From positions 140,003,547 to 140,067,546 of the forward strand of contig CP092863.1 in assembly GCA_030710605.1 (NCBI GenBank): a stretch of DNA of 64,000 nt, given 5' to 3'. Made by a program: the position numbers and the translations under genes. Source of the DNA: Cordylochernes scorpioides. Lineage: Eukaryota > Arthropoda > Arachnida > Pseudoscorpiones > Chernetidae. The number at the start of each line of letters is the position of its first letter. Position 1 is the stretch's first letter. Of this stretch, positions 30,922 to 40,669 are shown one piece after another. Under the pieces are notes generated by a model that was not told the DNA's origin, did no database searches, and saw only the letters and a program-made list of their open reading frames with translations.

Positions 30922-31232
30922 AAGGCATCTCCTGACCACGAGCACATGTGCTTTTTAGATGGCAGAGCGCCATCTAGTGGAGCAAAAATAAACTAAACGT
31001 TTATTTAGCTTGCTCCGAGATATTTGGCCAACCCAATTTCTTGATAAATCAAGAAAAGCCATCCACGAACGCGTTTCGCGCTGTTGGCGCTCGTCAGCGT
31101 GGAGATCAAATTGGGTTGGCCAAATATCTCGGAGCAAGCTAAATAAACGTTTAGTTTATTTTTGCTCCACTAGATGGTGCTCTGCCATCTAAAAAGCACA
31201 TATGCTCGTGGTCAGGAGATGCCTTATTTATT
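30922..31232. mobile_element. Large near-perfect palindrome with central hammerhead
   Basis: The left arm (GGCATCTCCTGACCACGAGC at 30923 to about 31045) and right arm (31106 to GAGATGCC at about 31231) are almost exact complements around a ~60-bp centre. The centre holds a complete hammerhead on the minus strand. The two mirrored 60-codon frames (30955-31137 and 31010-31192) are by-products of the palindrome. Confidence 0.75.
31061..31103 (-). ncRNA. Intact hammerhead ribozyme
   Basis: On the minus strand: helix I TCCACG/CGTGGA, CTGACGA, helix II GCGC/GCGC with loop CAACA, GAAA, helix III ACGCGT, site GTT. Helix II has two compensatory changes relative to GGGC/GCCC at 24027-24068, which supports RNA-level selection in the family. 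GTT is a permitted but slower site than GTC. Confidence 0.72.
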
Positions 31233-31284
31233 TTTAATATCAACACCTGACCAGCTTATCTTTTATTTTTTCTATTGTTTTTTT

Positions 31285-31395
31285 TTTCATTTCTTATCTT
31301 GTATTTGGCAAATTATAATTTGTTCTGGCTTTATATAAATTGCCGTGTCATCCTGAAGTTTGTTTTGCCAATTTTCTACGTGGCAAAATATATAT
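31285..31395. repeat. Dispersed repeat family A fragment
   Basis: Contains the family's CATCCTGAAGTTTG and AATTTTCTACGTGGC segments. Confidence 0.4.
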
Positions 31396-31577
31396 ATGAG
31401 TGAAAAATTCGTGGTTGGTTTTTCTTGATTCATCAAGAAATAGGTTGGCCAAATATTATGGAACAAGTCTAGATTAATGTAATTTTTGTTCAACAAGTGG
31501 CGCTATGCCATATAAAATGATCATGCAAGCGGTCTCTCTCTCGGGAGATAGGTATTTATTATTTTAAATATTTATAT

Positions 31578-32036
31578 ATGGAAAAACGAAAGAAAAAAAT
31601 AAAAGATAAAAAGATCAGGTGTTGAAATCAATATTAAAAATGGCATATCCTGACCAGGAGCACATGTGCTTTACAGAAGGCAGAGCTCCATCTGGTGGAA
31701 GAGAAATCAACTAAACATTGATTTAGCCTGTTCCCTGATTTTTTTCCAACCCAATTTCTTGATAAATCAAGAAAAGCCATCCACGAACGCGTTTCACGCT
31801 GTTGGCGCTTGTCAGCGTGGAGTAGGCTGTACCACTGCGACCAAAAAATATTTTTTGGTCCCAGTGGCTTCTTGAAAAAACCAAGAAATGGGTATTTAAG
31901 GCCAAACTTGCGTAAATACGCTTAGCACATAAAAAACGAAAGAAAAAATAAAAAGATCAGGTGTTGAAATCAATATTAAAAATGGCATATCCTGACCAGG
32001 AGCACATGTGCTTTACAGAAGGCAGAGCGCCATCTG
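31578..32036 (-). mobile_element. Hammerhead element with direct terminal repeats
   Basis: A block including AAAAGATCAGGTGTTGAAAT and GGCATATCCTGACCAGGAGC occurs at about 31578-31690 and again at 31931-32036, offset 342 bp. Between them lies a minus-strand hammerhead core (about 31763-31815) with CTGACAA in place of CTGANGA, so this copy is probably inactive. The arrangement repeats that of the 4661-5042 element. Confidence 0.6.
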
Positions 32037-32039
32037 CAA

Positions 32040-32593
32040 TATAAAAATGAGAATTCTGTTGATTTTGGTTATCTTGAGGATTATTATTATTTGTTGCTTG
32101 TTTTTGTATACATGAGTATTTATAGAATTGATACTTGATGCTGATCATTTTGAGAATAGAGATAATTGTTGAGTAGTCGTTAAAATAATAAAATAGTTTT
32201 GATCAGAGATTTCTTTATTTGAGCTAAGGAATATATATGAAATATATAATTTGGTAAAAGTACCGCCTGGCTTAAGGCGAGTTAGAACAAGGGAAAACAA
32301 AATATTATTTACATAATGTACAAAGATTTGAGCCGGCCAACGGGGAAAAACAACAACGAGTTTTTATATGCAAAGCTTGACCTCTGGCGGTCGATTTAAC
32401 AGAATATTTGAATCTATGATCTATAATTTTAAATGAAAGAATGTTTTTATATAACATATATATATGAAAAAATTGCCGGGAGGAAATTGATCCATTGAAG
32501 CATAGGGCGCCTCTCCCGTCAAAACCTATATATATATATATATGTGTGTCATGTATAATACATGTTCATCCTTGCCTTTACAATTTAACAAAA
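32040..32593. other. Unassigned AT-rich DNA
   Basis: Includes a fragment at 32470-32520 (inverted GACGGGAGAGGCG and TCCTCCCGGCAA) related to the terminal block of the 4661-5042 element, and a TA repeat at 32526-32545. Nothing else seen. Confidence 0.4.
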
Positions 32594-33791
32594 TCAATAA
32601 GCAATCCAGGGCCAGGTTCTTTAACTATTTTGCCCTAACATGCCCTTCAAGAGAAGAACTAGAAGTATAAATTCCAGCTAACTTAGCTTTAACTATTTTG
32701 CCCTAACATGCCCTTCAAGAGAAGAACTAGAAGTATAAATTCCAGCTAACTTAGCTTTAACTATTTTGCCCTAACATGCCCTTCAAGAGAAGAACTAGAA
32801 GTATAAATTCCAGCTAACTTAGCTTTAACTATTTTGCCCTAACATGCCCTTCAAGAGAAGAACTAGAAGTATAAATTCCAGCTAACTTAGCTTTAACTAT
32901 TTTGCCCTAACATGCCCTTCAAGAGAAGAACTAGAAGTATAAATTCCAGCTAACTTAGCTTTAACTATTTTGCCCTAACATGCCCTTCAAGAGAAGAACT
33001 AGAAGTATAAATTCCAGCTAACTTAGCTTTAACTATTTTGCCCTAACATGCCCTTCAAGAGAAGAACTAGAAGTATAAATTCCAGCTAACTTAGCTTTAA
33101 CTATTTTGCCCTAACATGCCCTTCAAGAGAAGAACTAGAAGTATAAATTCCAGCTAACTTAGCTTTAACTATTTTGCCCTAACATGCCCTTCAAGAGAAG
33201 AACTAGAAGTATAAATTCCAGCTAACTTAGCTTTAACTATTTTGCCCTAACATGCCCTTCAAGAGAAGAACTAGAAGTATAAATTCCAGCTAACTTAGCT
33301 TTAACTATTTTGCCCTAACATGCCCTTCAAGAGAAGAACTAGAAGTATAAATTCCAGCTAACTTAGATTTAACTATTTTGCCCTAACATGCCCTTCAAGA
33401 GAAGAACTAGAAGTATAAATTCCAGCTAACTTAGCTTTAACTATTTTGCCCTAACATGCCCTTCAAGAGAAGAACTAGAAGTATAAATTCCAGCTAACTT
33501 AGCTTTAACTATTTTGCCCTAACATGCCCTTCAAGAGAAGAACTAGAAGTATAAATTCCAGCTAACTTAGCTTTAACTATTTTGCCCTAACATGCCCTTC
33601 AAGAGAAGAACTAGAAGTATAAATTCCAGCTAACTTAGCTTTAACTATTTTGCCCTAACATGCCCTTCAAGAGAAGAACTAGAAGTATAAATTCCAGCTA
33701 ACTTAGCTGGAAGTCATATTTCTAGTTCTCCTGTTGAAGGCCATGTTAGGGCAAAATAGTTAAATTAACCTGGCCCTGTATTGCTTATTGA
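32594..33791. mobile_element. Foldback MITE whose left arm is amplified 16-fold
   Basis: The left terminus (TCAATAAGCAATCCAGGGCC) is repeated inverted at the right (GGCCCTGTATTGCTTATTGA). The right arm continues the complement of the tandem unit (CATGTTAGGGCAAAATAG). The element's own arm therefore contains the sequence that is tandemly amplified. Confidence 0.7.
32620..33707 (+). repeat. Tandem array, 16 copies of 68 bp
   Basis: The array is exactly 1088 bp = 16 x 68. The unit begins TTTAACTATTTTGCCCTAAC. Copies look identical except for one base near 33367. Such uniformity means very recent expansion or homogenisation, or an assembly effect. Confidence 0.92.
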
Positions 33792-34189
33792 CTTTATATT
33801 AAATTAAAAAATATATATATGTAGTATAAATAAATATATACAGATATATGTATATATTTATTTATTATATATTTGTATATTAAAAAACAAAAAAGGCATA
33901 TCCTGACCAGGATCACATGAGCTTTTCTAGATGTTTTTAATATCAACACCTGACTATTTTTATATTTTTTATTGTTTTTTCGCATATTTGTTTATATATA
34001 TATATAGTATATTTTAAACTGTATGACACTTTTAGTATATGTCACATATCTCCCAATTAGTTAGAGCCGATGCCTTAAAATATCCTACCTTCTATTAAAA
34101 TGTACACTATTTCTATTTACTACCACCCCATATTTTGTATATAAACTATTTGTATTTTTACCCCTATTTGTATTTAAAACTAAAAATGG
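33792..34189. other. AT-rich DNA with a hammerhead-repeat end
   Basis: GGCATATCCTGACCAGGATC at 33894-33915 is an end of the hammerhead foldback family. The rest is TA-rich and unassigned. Confidence 0.4.
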
Positions 34190-34510
34190 TGACGTCAAAA
34201 TAAAGATCCAAAGAGTGTTCGGTCAGCTGGTGGCAGGGACAGAGGGGAGGAAAAAGGCAACGCCCAGCCCATGTGGGGTCCCGAGGGACATCTTTATAGA
34301 CGACCCCTGAAAACAGGACAGGTTTTGGCAGGGGGTCAGCAGATGGTTCTAGGGTGTGTTTTCTCGGCAGGCGGCTTCTGTCTCACATACAGTCTCTCCC
34401 TCCATGTCTCGGTGATAAGCATCCAAGTTTGTGTCATGGCCTCTACCTCTGTCCCGTGGGCTGTACCCGATCACTCTCTGTGCTAACATTCAGCCCTGCC
34501 TCTTCTTCTT
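34190..34510. other. GC-richer unique block, unrecognised
   Basis: A local rise in GC with overlapping plus-strand frames (34271-34659) in two registers. Neither has a recognisable domain, and no convincing splice pair or Ig signature was found on the minus strand. It could be an exon of another gene, a promoter or a retroelement remnant. Confidence 0.25.
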
Positions 34511-35080
34511 GTTGTCCGCGTGTGGGAATAACATCAACACTCGCCTCACGTACACGACTGCCAGCTTATCCATACGTCGGCATTTGCAACAATATTACAT
34601 ATATATACCGTTTATGTGATATAAATAAATATATTAAAAATAAAAGAGACATATCCTGAACGTGATCATATATGAGCACATAAATAAATATATATGATAA
34701 CAATTATAACTACTAAATTATAATGATAGAAAACAACAACAATAAAAAAAGAGAGTAGAAATAAAGGTTAACCAGCCCAGACTACAAGAGGGACAGAAAA
34801 ACTGCGACAACAAAGAACAAGTATTGGGCGTACCTAGGGACATTGAACGCCAGTTTTTTGGCCGTGTAGTGACAATACCTAGGTGTATTGGGGGCAAGAA
34901 AACTAAATAATTAAACGGGAGATTCTTTAAATCTTTATTTACAAAGCTGACATATGTATATATTCCGTATTATTGTGCAAATTAAAGATTTAATAACCCC
35001 TTCCCTAAAATATAAAGCAATCATATATATATATATATTAAAAAGAGAGATTAAGAGGAACGTGGTAAGTTTCTTTATTA
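34511..35080. other. Unassigned AT-rich DNA
   Basis: Contains a GACATATCCTGAACGTGATC fragment of the hammerhead repeats (34646-34666) and no gene. Confidence 0.35.
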
Positions 35081-35086
35081 AGCAGT

Positions 35087-35125
35087 ATACGAGCTTTCGG
35101 ACGTCAGCCGTCCTTCATCAGGTAT
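35087..35125 (-). ncRNA. Hammerhead motif in the Penelope-like 3' end
   Basis: On the minus strand: helix I ATAC/GTAT, CTGATGA (35121-35115), one unpaired A, helix II GGACG/CGTCC with a five-base loop, GAAA (35098-35095), helix III AGCT, site CTC before 35090. The core is complete but has one extra base before helix II. Confidence 0.65.
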
Positions 35126-35401
35126 TGACATGAATGAGAAGGAGATGCTATATTTATAAGCGACAGTTTAGCATAAAAAATATTAAACAAGAAATAAAAG
35201 ATTAAAAAGATTTGAGATTTGCATGCCAGTAATAAAAATATTTAAAAGTGTACAATATATAGATTTAAGAAAATCTGCATACCTAGGATGAAGGGAAAAA
35301 GGCGGAAAACTAGAGGCGAAGACAAAAGCAAGAATAAAAATAAAAATAAGAATATAAACGAGAATATAAAAAAAACAGCGGAATAAAGATAAAGTTAAAA
35401 G

Positions 35402-35797
35402 TTACGAAGGAGGTGTATCTGTTGGTATAGAATAAAAAGCAGAATATTGGGGCGGGAGGTCAATCTTTCTGTTGAGGCTGGGTGTAGTATTGGAGACAAG
35501 GGCTTCGAGAACTAAGCGTTGGTATTTATTTGCTATATCGCTATAAACGGGGGTTGTATTGTCGAGATTAAAGGAATGTCCGGATTCGGCGATATGTTGG
35601 TATATGAGCGATTTTTTGTCTTTCGAGCGGATGTTGCGGGCGTGTTCACTGGCTCTGATGGCGATTGTTCGGCCTGTTTCTCCAATATAGCATAAATCGC
35701 AATCGTTACAAGGAATTTTGTAAACGGCGTTAGAAAGGGATTGGGGGTTACGTTTGGCGGAGCTTTTTGTGATTGGATGTCGTAGGAAGGTGTGCAC
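35402..35797 (-). pseudogene. Penelope-like GIY-YIG endonuclease
   Basis: A 131-codon frame. VYKIPCNDCDLCYIGETGRT carries the VYKI/YIGETGR pair of the GIY-YIG fold together with the cysteines typical of the Penelope type. It is followed by R-x3-EH (RASEHARNI) and HIAESGHSFN. The C-terminal tail has YQRLVLEALVSNTTPSLNRK. The endonuclease nicks target DNA for insertion. Catalytic residues look intact, but the upstream frame is broken. Confidence 0.88.
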
Positions 35798-35964
35798 TTG
35801 TAAAGAGTGCGAATGCCGAATTTACGTAAAAAGGAACCAATACCGGAATTCGTGGTGGAGTATGGGAGGACGCAGGTGCTTTTAAATAAAGGAGGTGTGG
35901 TTCTTTTTTGATTGGGTGTGAAAAAATGTCGGTCGATAAAACCGCGTGGATTGCCCGCGGACAA
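35533..35964 (-). pseudogene. Penelope-like linker region
   Basis: Holds RGFIDRHFFTPNQKR and STCVLPYSTTNSGIGSFLRK followed by FGIRTLYK, a conserved stretch between RT and endonuclease in Penelope-like proteins. The second half of this frame is out of register with the endonuclease frame that starts at 35797. Confidence 0.75.
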
Positions 35965-35998
35965 GAGATGCGAGTAGACCGTGCGCCTCTCGATATTT

Positions 35999-36325
35999 TT
36001 AAAGAAAGGGAGGGAACAGTGGGTGTAGATACGTTTGGAAAGAGTTCGGACGGTGGTGATCTTGTGGGAGACGGGGGGCGTGGGATGAAAAATGTAGGTA
36101 CGAGGGGGTAAAGCCGGGTTTGTGAAAGACCGTTGTGTGGAATTTATCGTCGGTGTTAATAATTAAAATGTCTAAAAATGGAATACAGTTAGAGCGGGAC
36201 GGGTTGTGTGTAAAAAGTAGATCCGGATGGTAAGAGTTTAAAGCGGTGAGAATGGGTAAATGATCGGTATCTCGGTGTAGGCAGAAGATGTCGTCTACGT
36301 AACGTAACCAAGTAACGACCCCCAA
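35999..36325 (-). pseudogene. Penelope-like RT fragment (YVDD)
   Basis: 109 codons with TWLRYVDDIFCLHR, the catalytic RT motif, and CIPFLDILIINTDDKFHTTV, the conserved PFLD segment downstream. The 5' part of the RT is absent. The frame closes at 35999, and the next part of the protein lies in another frame (35964-35533), so a frameshift lies in the 35965-36000 region. Confidence 0.85.
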
Positions 36326-36414
36326 ATGATCTTATATATATATATATTATTTATATATTAATGGATAAATACTATAAAAGAGGGGCGTAATTGCACTGGG
36401 ATCAGGTAGATAAA

Positions 36415-36563
36415 TTAAGAAAAAGCATCTCCTGTGATCATGCTACTAAAAGTTACTGATGGCTTGCGCCATCTATCGGAATAAATATCAACTAATCCTT
36501 GATTAATCAAGAAAGAGTATCCGGCCAATTCTGGAATAATTAAAAACCAACGATTAGTTGATA
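36415..36563. repeat. Hammerhead-repeat fragment
   Basis: GATGGCTTGCGCCATCTATC, ATCAACTAATCCTTGATTAA and CAACGATTAGTTGATA segments of the hammerhead repeat family, without a core. Confidence 0.45.
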
Positions 36564-37318
36564 CTAGCGGACCCGCCCGGCTTCGCCCGGGTTTTACCAG
36601 AGTGAATGTTTGTCTAAAGAACATTTGTTAAAACAATTCTCTTTAAACTTATAAAACGTACTCGGCTTCGCCCGGGGTTTTACCCGAGTAAAGGTTTGTC
36701 TAGCGAACATTTGTTAAAACAATTCTCTAAAAACTTATTAAAAAATAAAAAGATATATTTTGATAATTTGAAACTCGTAAATTTGAATCTCTCGATAAAG
36801 TGAACATTTTTTCCCGGTCCCTGTGTGCCTTGTCATCCTGAATTTTGTCTTTCCTAATTTTCTACATTAGAAAATCATAGTTTTATCTAGTGAACATTTT
36901 TTCCCGGTCCCTTGAGAAATACTCGATAAGTTGAATAAAATCAATATTAATTGGTTCCCTCGGTAATTGGAAGTTAAAGGAATAGTATCTTCGCCTTGGA
37001 ATTGTATCATTATTCTTGTCGCAAATAAATTGCCGTGTCATCCTGAGATAATCTTACTTTTGATAAATAATATTTAAGATAACAAACTTTGTGATAAGAA
37101 AACTTGTTATCATCGTCACAATGGGGGCGCTGCTTGCGAGTTAAATCTACAAATCTGCAAATAACTCTAAGGATATTCAAGATATTCATGAAATTATTTT
37201 TCAAAAACCTTCCCGGTGATATACCTAATAATATCCCAAAATTTCACGGCGATTGGATGTATGGTTTTTGAATCTATAGAGTACAGACAGACAGACATTC
37301 AATTTTATATATATAAGA
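36564..37318 (-). mobile_element. Second Helitron-like family, fuller copy
   Basis: On the minus strand it starts TCTTATATATATAAAATTG, has a GTCTGTCTGTC run, and ends with a GC-rich hairpin (CCCGGGCGAAGCCGGG), GGGTCCG and CTAG. The last ~90 bp are partly duplicated inside (36660-36730). The 5' part recurs at 38193-38540 and 39115-39470. Helitron-like by its termini; no Rep/helicase ORF. Confidence 0.6.
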
Positions 37319-37356
37319 TAATATAAAAGAGTTTTAAAAATTGTAAAAAAAAAAAA

Positions 37357-37427
37357 TGCATCGGCCGGGAATCGAACCCGGGCCGCCCGCGTGGCAGGCG
37401 AGCATTCTACCACTGAACCACCGATGC
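37357..37427 (-). tRNA. tRNA-Gly (anticodon GCC)
   Basis: A 71-nt minus-strand gene. The seven-pair acceptor is GCATCGG/CCGATGC with discriminator A. Box A is GGTTCAGTGGTAGAATG-like, the anticodon GCC is complementary to 37393-37395, and box B is GGTTCGATTCC. A run of T on the minus strand directly after the 3' end (37344-37356) is a Pol III terminator. All stems pair, so it looks functional. There is no intron. It lies between a Helitron-like element and a minisatellite. Confidence 0.95.
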
Positions 37428-37680
37428 TTAAAAAAATGGCCATATTTAGGTATTCATTCCTTTCCGGATTAGTCCGCGTAAAAAAAAGTTCTTCAAATGA
37501 AAAAAAAAAAAAAAAGAAATAGCCAAAAATACTAATCAAAATGCAGCCGAAAATTTTCCTCAGGTTTATAAAAAGCGACATGCAAAATATGGTACCAATT
37601 GCTTCAGTAGTTTTTGAGTTTATCGCGAAACAGACAGACAGACAGAAATTGACTTATATATATATATATATATAGAGATA
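37428..37680. other. tRNA 5' flank and CAGA/TA-repeat tail
   Basis: AT-rich flank ending in CAGACAGACAGACAG and a TA run. The tail recalls the terminal microsatellite of the second Helitron-like family. No gene. Confidence 0.35.
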
Positions 37681-37682
37681 GA

Positions 37683-38192
37683 GATTTACTCTTCATTGTT
37701 GGCTTTTTAACTTACATTCATTCTTCATTGTTGGCTTTTTATATTACATTCACTCTTCATTGTTGGCTTTTTATCTTACATTCACTCTGTTGGCTTTTAT
37801 ATTACATTTACTCTTCATTGTTGGCTTTTTATCTTACATTCACTCTTCATTGTTGGCTTTTTATATTATATTTACTCTTCATTGTTGGCTTTTTATCTTA
37901 CATTCATTCTTCATTGTTGGCTTTTTATATTCCATTTACTCTTCATTGTTGGCTTTTTATCTTACATTCACTCTTCATTGCTGGCTTTTTATCTTACATT
38001 CATTCTTCATTGTTGGCTTTTTATATTACATTCGCTCTTCATTGTTGGCTTTTTATCTTACATTCATTCTTCATTTTTGGCTTTTTATATTACATTCACT
38101 CTTCATTGTTGGCTTTTTATCTTACATTCATTCTTCATTGTTGGCTTTTTATATTGCATTCACTCTTCATTGTTGGCTTTTTATATCATATA
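37683..38192 (+). repeat. 32-bp minisatellite, array 1
   Basis: The unit is CTTCATTGTTGGCTTTTTAT followed by (C/A)TTACATTCAC or T. CTTACA and ATTACA variants often alternate, giving a 64-bp pattern. Because 32 is not a multiple of 3, all three frames stay open; these are not genes. Confidence 0.9.
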
Positions 38193-38538
38193 GAAAATCA
38201 TAGTTTTATCTAGTGAACATTTTTTCCCGTGTCACATTGCCGTGTCATCCTGAGATAATCTTACTTTTGATAAATAATATTTAAGATAACAAACTTAGTG
38301 ATAAGAAAACTTGTTATCATCGTCACAATGGGGGCGCTGCTTGCGAGTTAAATCTACAAATCTGCAAGTAACTCTAAGGTTATTCAAGATATTCATGAAA
38401 TTATTTTTCAAAAACCTTCCCGGTGATATACCTAATAATATCCCAAAATTTCACGGCGATTGGATGTGTGGTTTTTGAATCTATAGAGTACAAACAAACA
38501 AACAGACATACAGACAGATATTCAATTTTATATATATA
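38193..38538 (-). repeat. Truncated Helitron-like end between the minisatellites
   Basis: Matches 36880-37318 in part (GGCGCTGCTTGCGAGTTAAA, TTTCACGGCGATTGGATG, CAGACAGA tail) and is nearly the same as 39115-39470, showing that minisatellite plus flank was duplicated as one block. Confidence 0.65.
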
Positions 38539-39114
38539 GATTTACTCTTCATTGTTGGCTTTTTATCTTACATTCACTCTTCATTGTTGGCTTTTTATAT
38601 TATATTTACTCTTCATTGTTGGCTTTTTATCTTACATTCATTCTTCATTGTTGGCTTTTTATATTACATTTACTCTTCATTGTTGGCTTTTTATCTTACA
38701 TTCACTCTTCATTGTTGGCTTTTTATCTTACATTCATTCTTCATTGTTGGCTTTTTATATTACATTCACTCTTCATTGTTGGCTTTTTATCTTACATTCA
38801 TTCTTCATTGTTGGCTTTTTATCTTACATTCATTCTTCATTGTTGGCTTTTTATATTACATTCACTCTTCATTGTTGGCTTTTTATCTTACATTTACTCT
38901 TCATTGCTGGCTTTTTATCTTACATTCACTCTTCATTGTTGGCTTTTTATATTATATTTACTCTTCTTTGTTGGCTTTTTATCTTACATTCATTCTTCAT
39001 TGTTGGCTTTTTATATTACATTTACTATTCATTGTTGGCTTTTTATCTTACATTCATTCTTCATTGTTGGCTTTTTATATTACATTCACTCTTCATTGTT
39101 GGCTTTTTATATCA
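38539..39114 (+). repeat. 32-bp minisatellite, array 2
   Basis: Same unit and same right flank as array 1, about 18 units. ORFs of 167-195 codons in three frames come from the repeat. Confidence 0.9.
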
Positions 39115-39470
39115 TATAGAAAATCATAGTTTTATCTAGTGAACATTTTTCCCGTGTCACATTGCCGTGTCATCCTGAGATAATCTTACTTTTGATAAAT
39201 AATGTTTAAGATAACAAACTTAGTGATAAGAAAACTTGTTAACATCGTCACAATGGGGGCGCTGCTTGCGAGTTAAATCTACAAATCTGCAAGTAACTCT
39301 AAGGATATTCAAGATATTCATGAAATTATTTTTCAAAAACCTTCCCGGTGATATACCTAATAATATCCCAAAATTTCACGGCGATTGGATGTATGGTTTT
39401 TGAATCTATAGAGTACAAACAAACAAACAAACAGACAGACAGACAGACATTCAATTTTATATATATAGAT
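39115..39470 (-). repeat. Truncated Helitron-like end, third copy
   Basis: Repeats 38193-38538 with few changes and ends CAGACAGACAGACATTCAAT then a TA run. Confidence 0.65.
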
Positions 39471-40669
39471 TCCCAAGACCATGAAGAAATCTCTGATACT
39501 ATTAATAATAAATAATAAAAACAATTCACCGCAAACTTGAAACTATCCAACTATTCCGACTTTTCTCCCAGATAACTGAGGTAAACAATGCGGCTGATGG
39601 TACAAACAGTATGTTTATTTTATAATTTAAAAAAGGGCACCTCTCCCTTTGAATAAAAGCATAGAGGTGTCTTTATTGGTGAGAGGTGTCAGAACATACA
39701 AAGGCGTGTGGTCGGCACCAAAAGAAGTTGAACCATGAACATATTGCCAGGTGCAACCAGCTTTCAACTAAATTTAATGAGATGTGTAAAAATATCAGAA
39801 GAAACTAATCCTTGGTCTGCCCATTTTCTACACAACTTTCAATAGGTAGAGCAATAAAATCAAAAGATCATTATAGATATAAGATTTGCATAATTCATAG
39901 ATATTTATTAAAATAAAGATCACCTTTCCCGTCAAAATTAACGATAACACTGTCATCTATTGATCGTCTCCGAAAACCAGCGAACTCGGGTAGACGACAA
40001 AGCCACAACACCAGCTTTCAAAAACTGAGAAGCGCCCATCTGGAGAACATGGATTAAGGATAATGGCCCTCGTCAGTCCAGCAGTTAAAAGTCCGCCTTG
40101 GACTGACAATGGCCATTAGCCCGAAACCATGGTTTCCAGGTAGGAGCTTCTCAATTTATTGACCAGAGTCAGCTAGTTTGAGAAGACAGTCTAAAATGGT
40201 GCTTAGTTTTAGTGTCTATTTTGACGGAAGAGGCGACTTATTTTAATAGATTAAACGTCATTTTTATAGAATCTAATGTTGATATCAGTTTTTTTTAATG
40301 TTTCAATATACAACAGCCTTTTTTCTGCTTGTTTTCAATCGTTGCATGAAGTTTGCCAGAGCTTCTAAAACTGCTCATGAGATTGGTACTGTGAATTTAG
40401 AACCTCATCAAAATAAAAGTACCTCTTTCATAAAAATAGACAAGAATCTTAGGTACCATCTATTGACCGTCTCTATAAATCTAGAAGACTCAAAAGCCAC
40501 AACACCATCTTTGGTAAATTCCGAACGCTCACTAATGTGTTGACTAATGTTTCGGACTAATGACCATCATCAGTACAGGTCAGAATTCAATTTCAATTCG
40601 ATCAACAAGATATTCATAAGTGAATTAAATAAATTTAAAATATTTGCTGAGTTTCTTTATTCAGATATT
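39471..40669. other. Intronic DNA with decayed hammerhead repeats
   Basis: At 40085-40150 there is a degraded copy of the 4823-4877 hammerhead (CTGACAATGGCCATTAGCCC, GAAACCATGG), with an inverted partial core at 40060-40080. At 40545-40590 there is a minus-strand core with CTGATGA and GAAAC but mismatched helices. Short frames (40298-40543) have no domain. Confidence 0.45.

Larger units (their letters stand above)
35087..36329 (-). mobile_element. 5'-truncated Penelope-like element with 3' hammerhead
   Basis: On the minus strand from 36329: the YVDD part of a reverse transcriptase, the linker region, a GIY-YIG endonuclease, about 280 bp of non-coding tail, then a hammerhead motif. RT followed by GIY-YIG endonuclease is diagnostic for Penelope-like elements. 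Hammerheads in their terminal repeats are known from published work on these elements. The upstream RT and 5' terminal repeat are missing and the frame is broken twice. Confidence 0.85.

Noticed and set aside
32620-33707. CRISPR-like regular repeat array
   Set aside because: The whole 68-bp unit is repeated without variable spacers, and the context is a eukaryotic foldback MITE.
37683-39139. Long open frames in all three plus frames (up to 195 codons) with repeats of LLAFYLTF
   Set aside because: They come from a 32-bp minisatellite; a unit length not divisible by 3 keeps every frame open.
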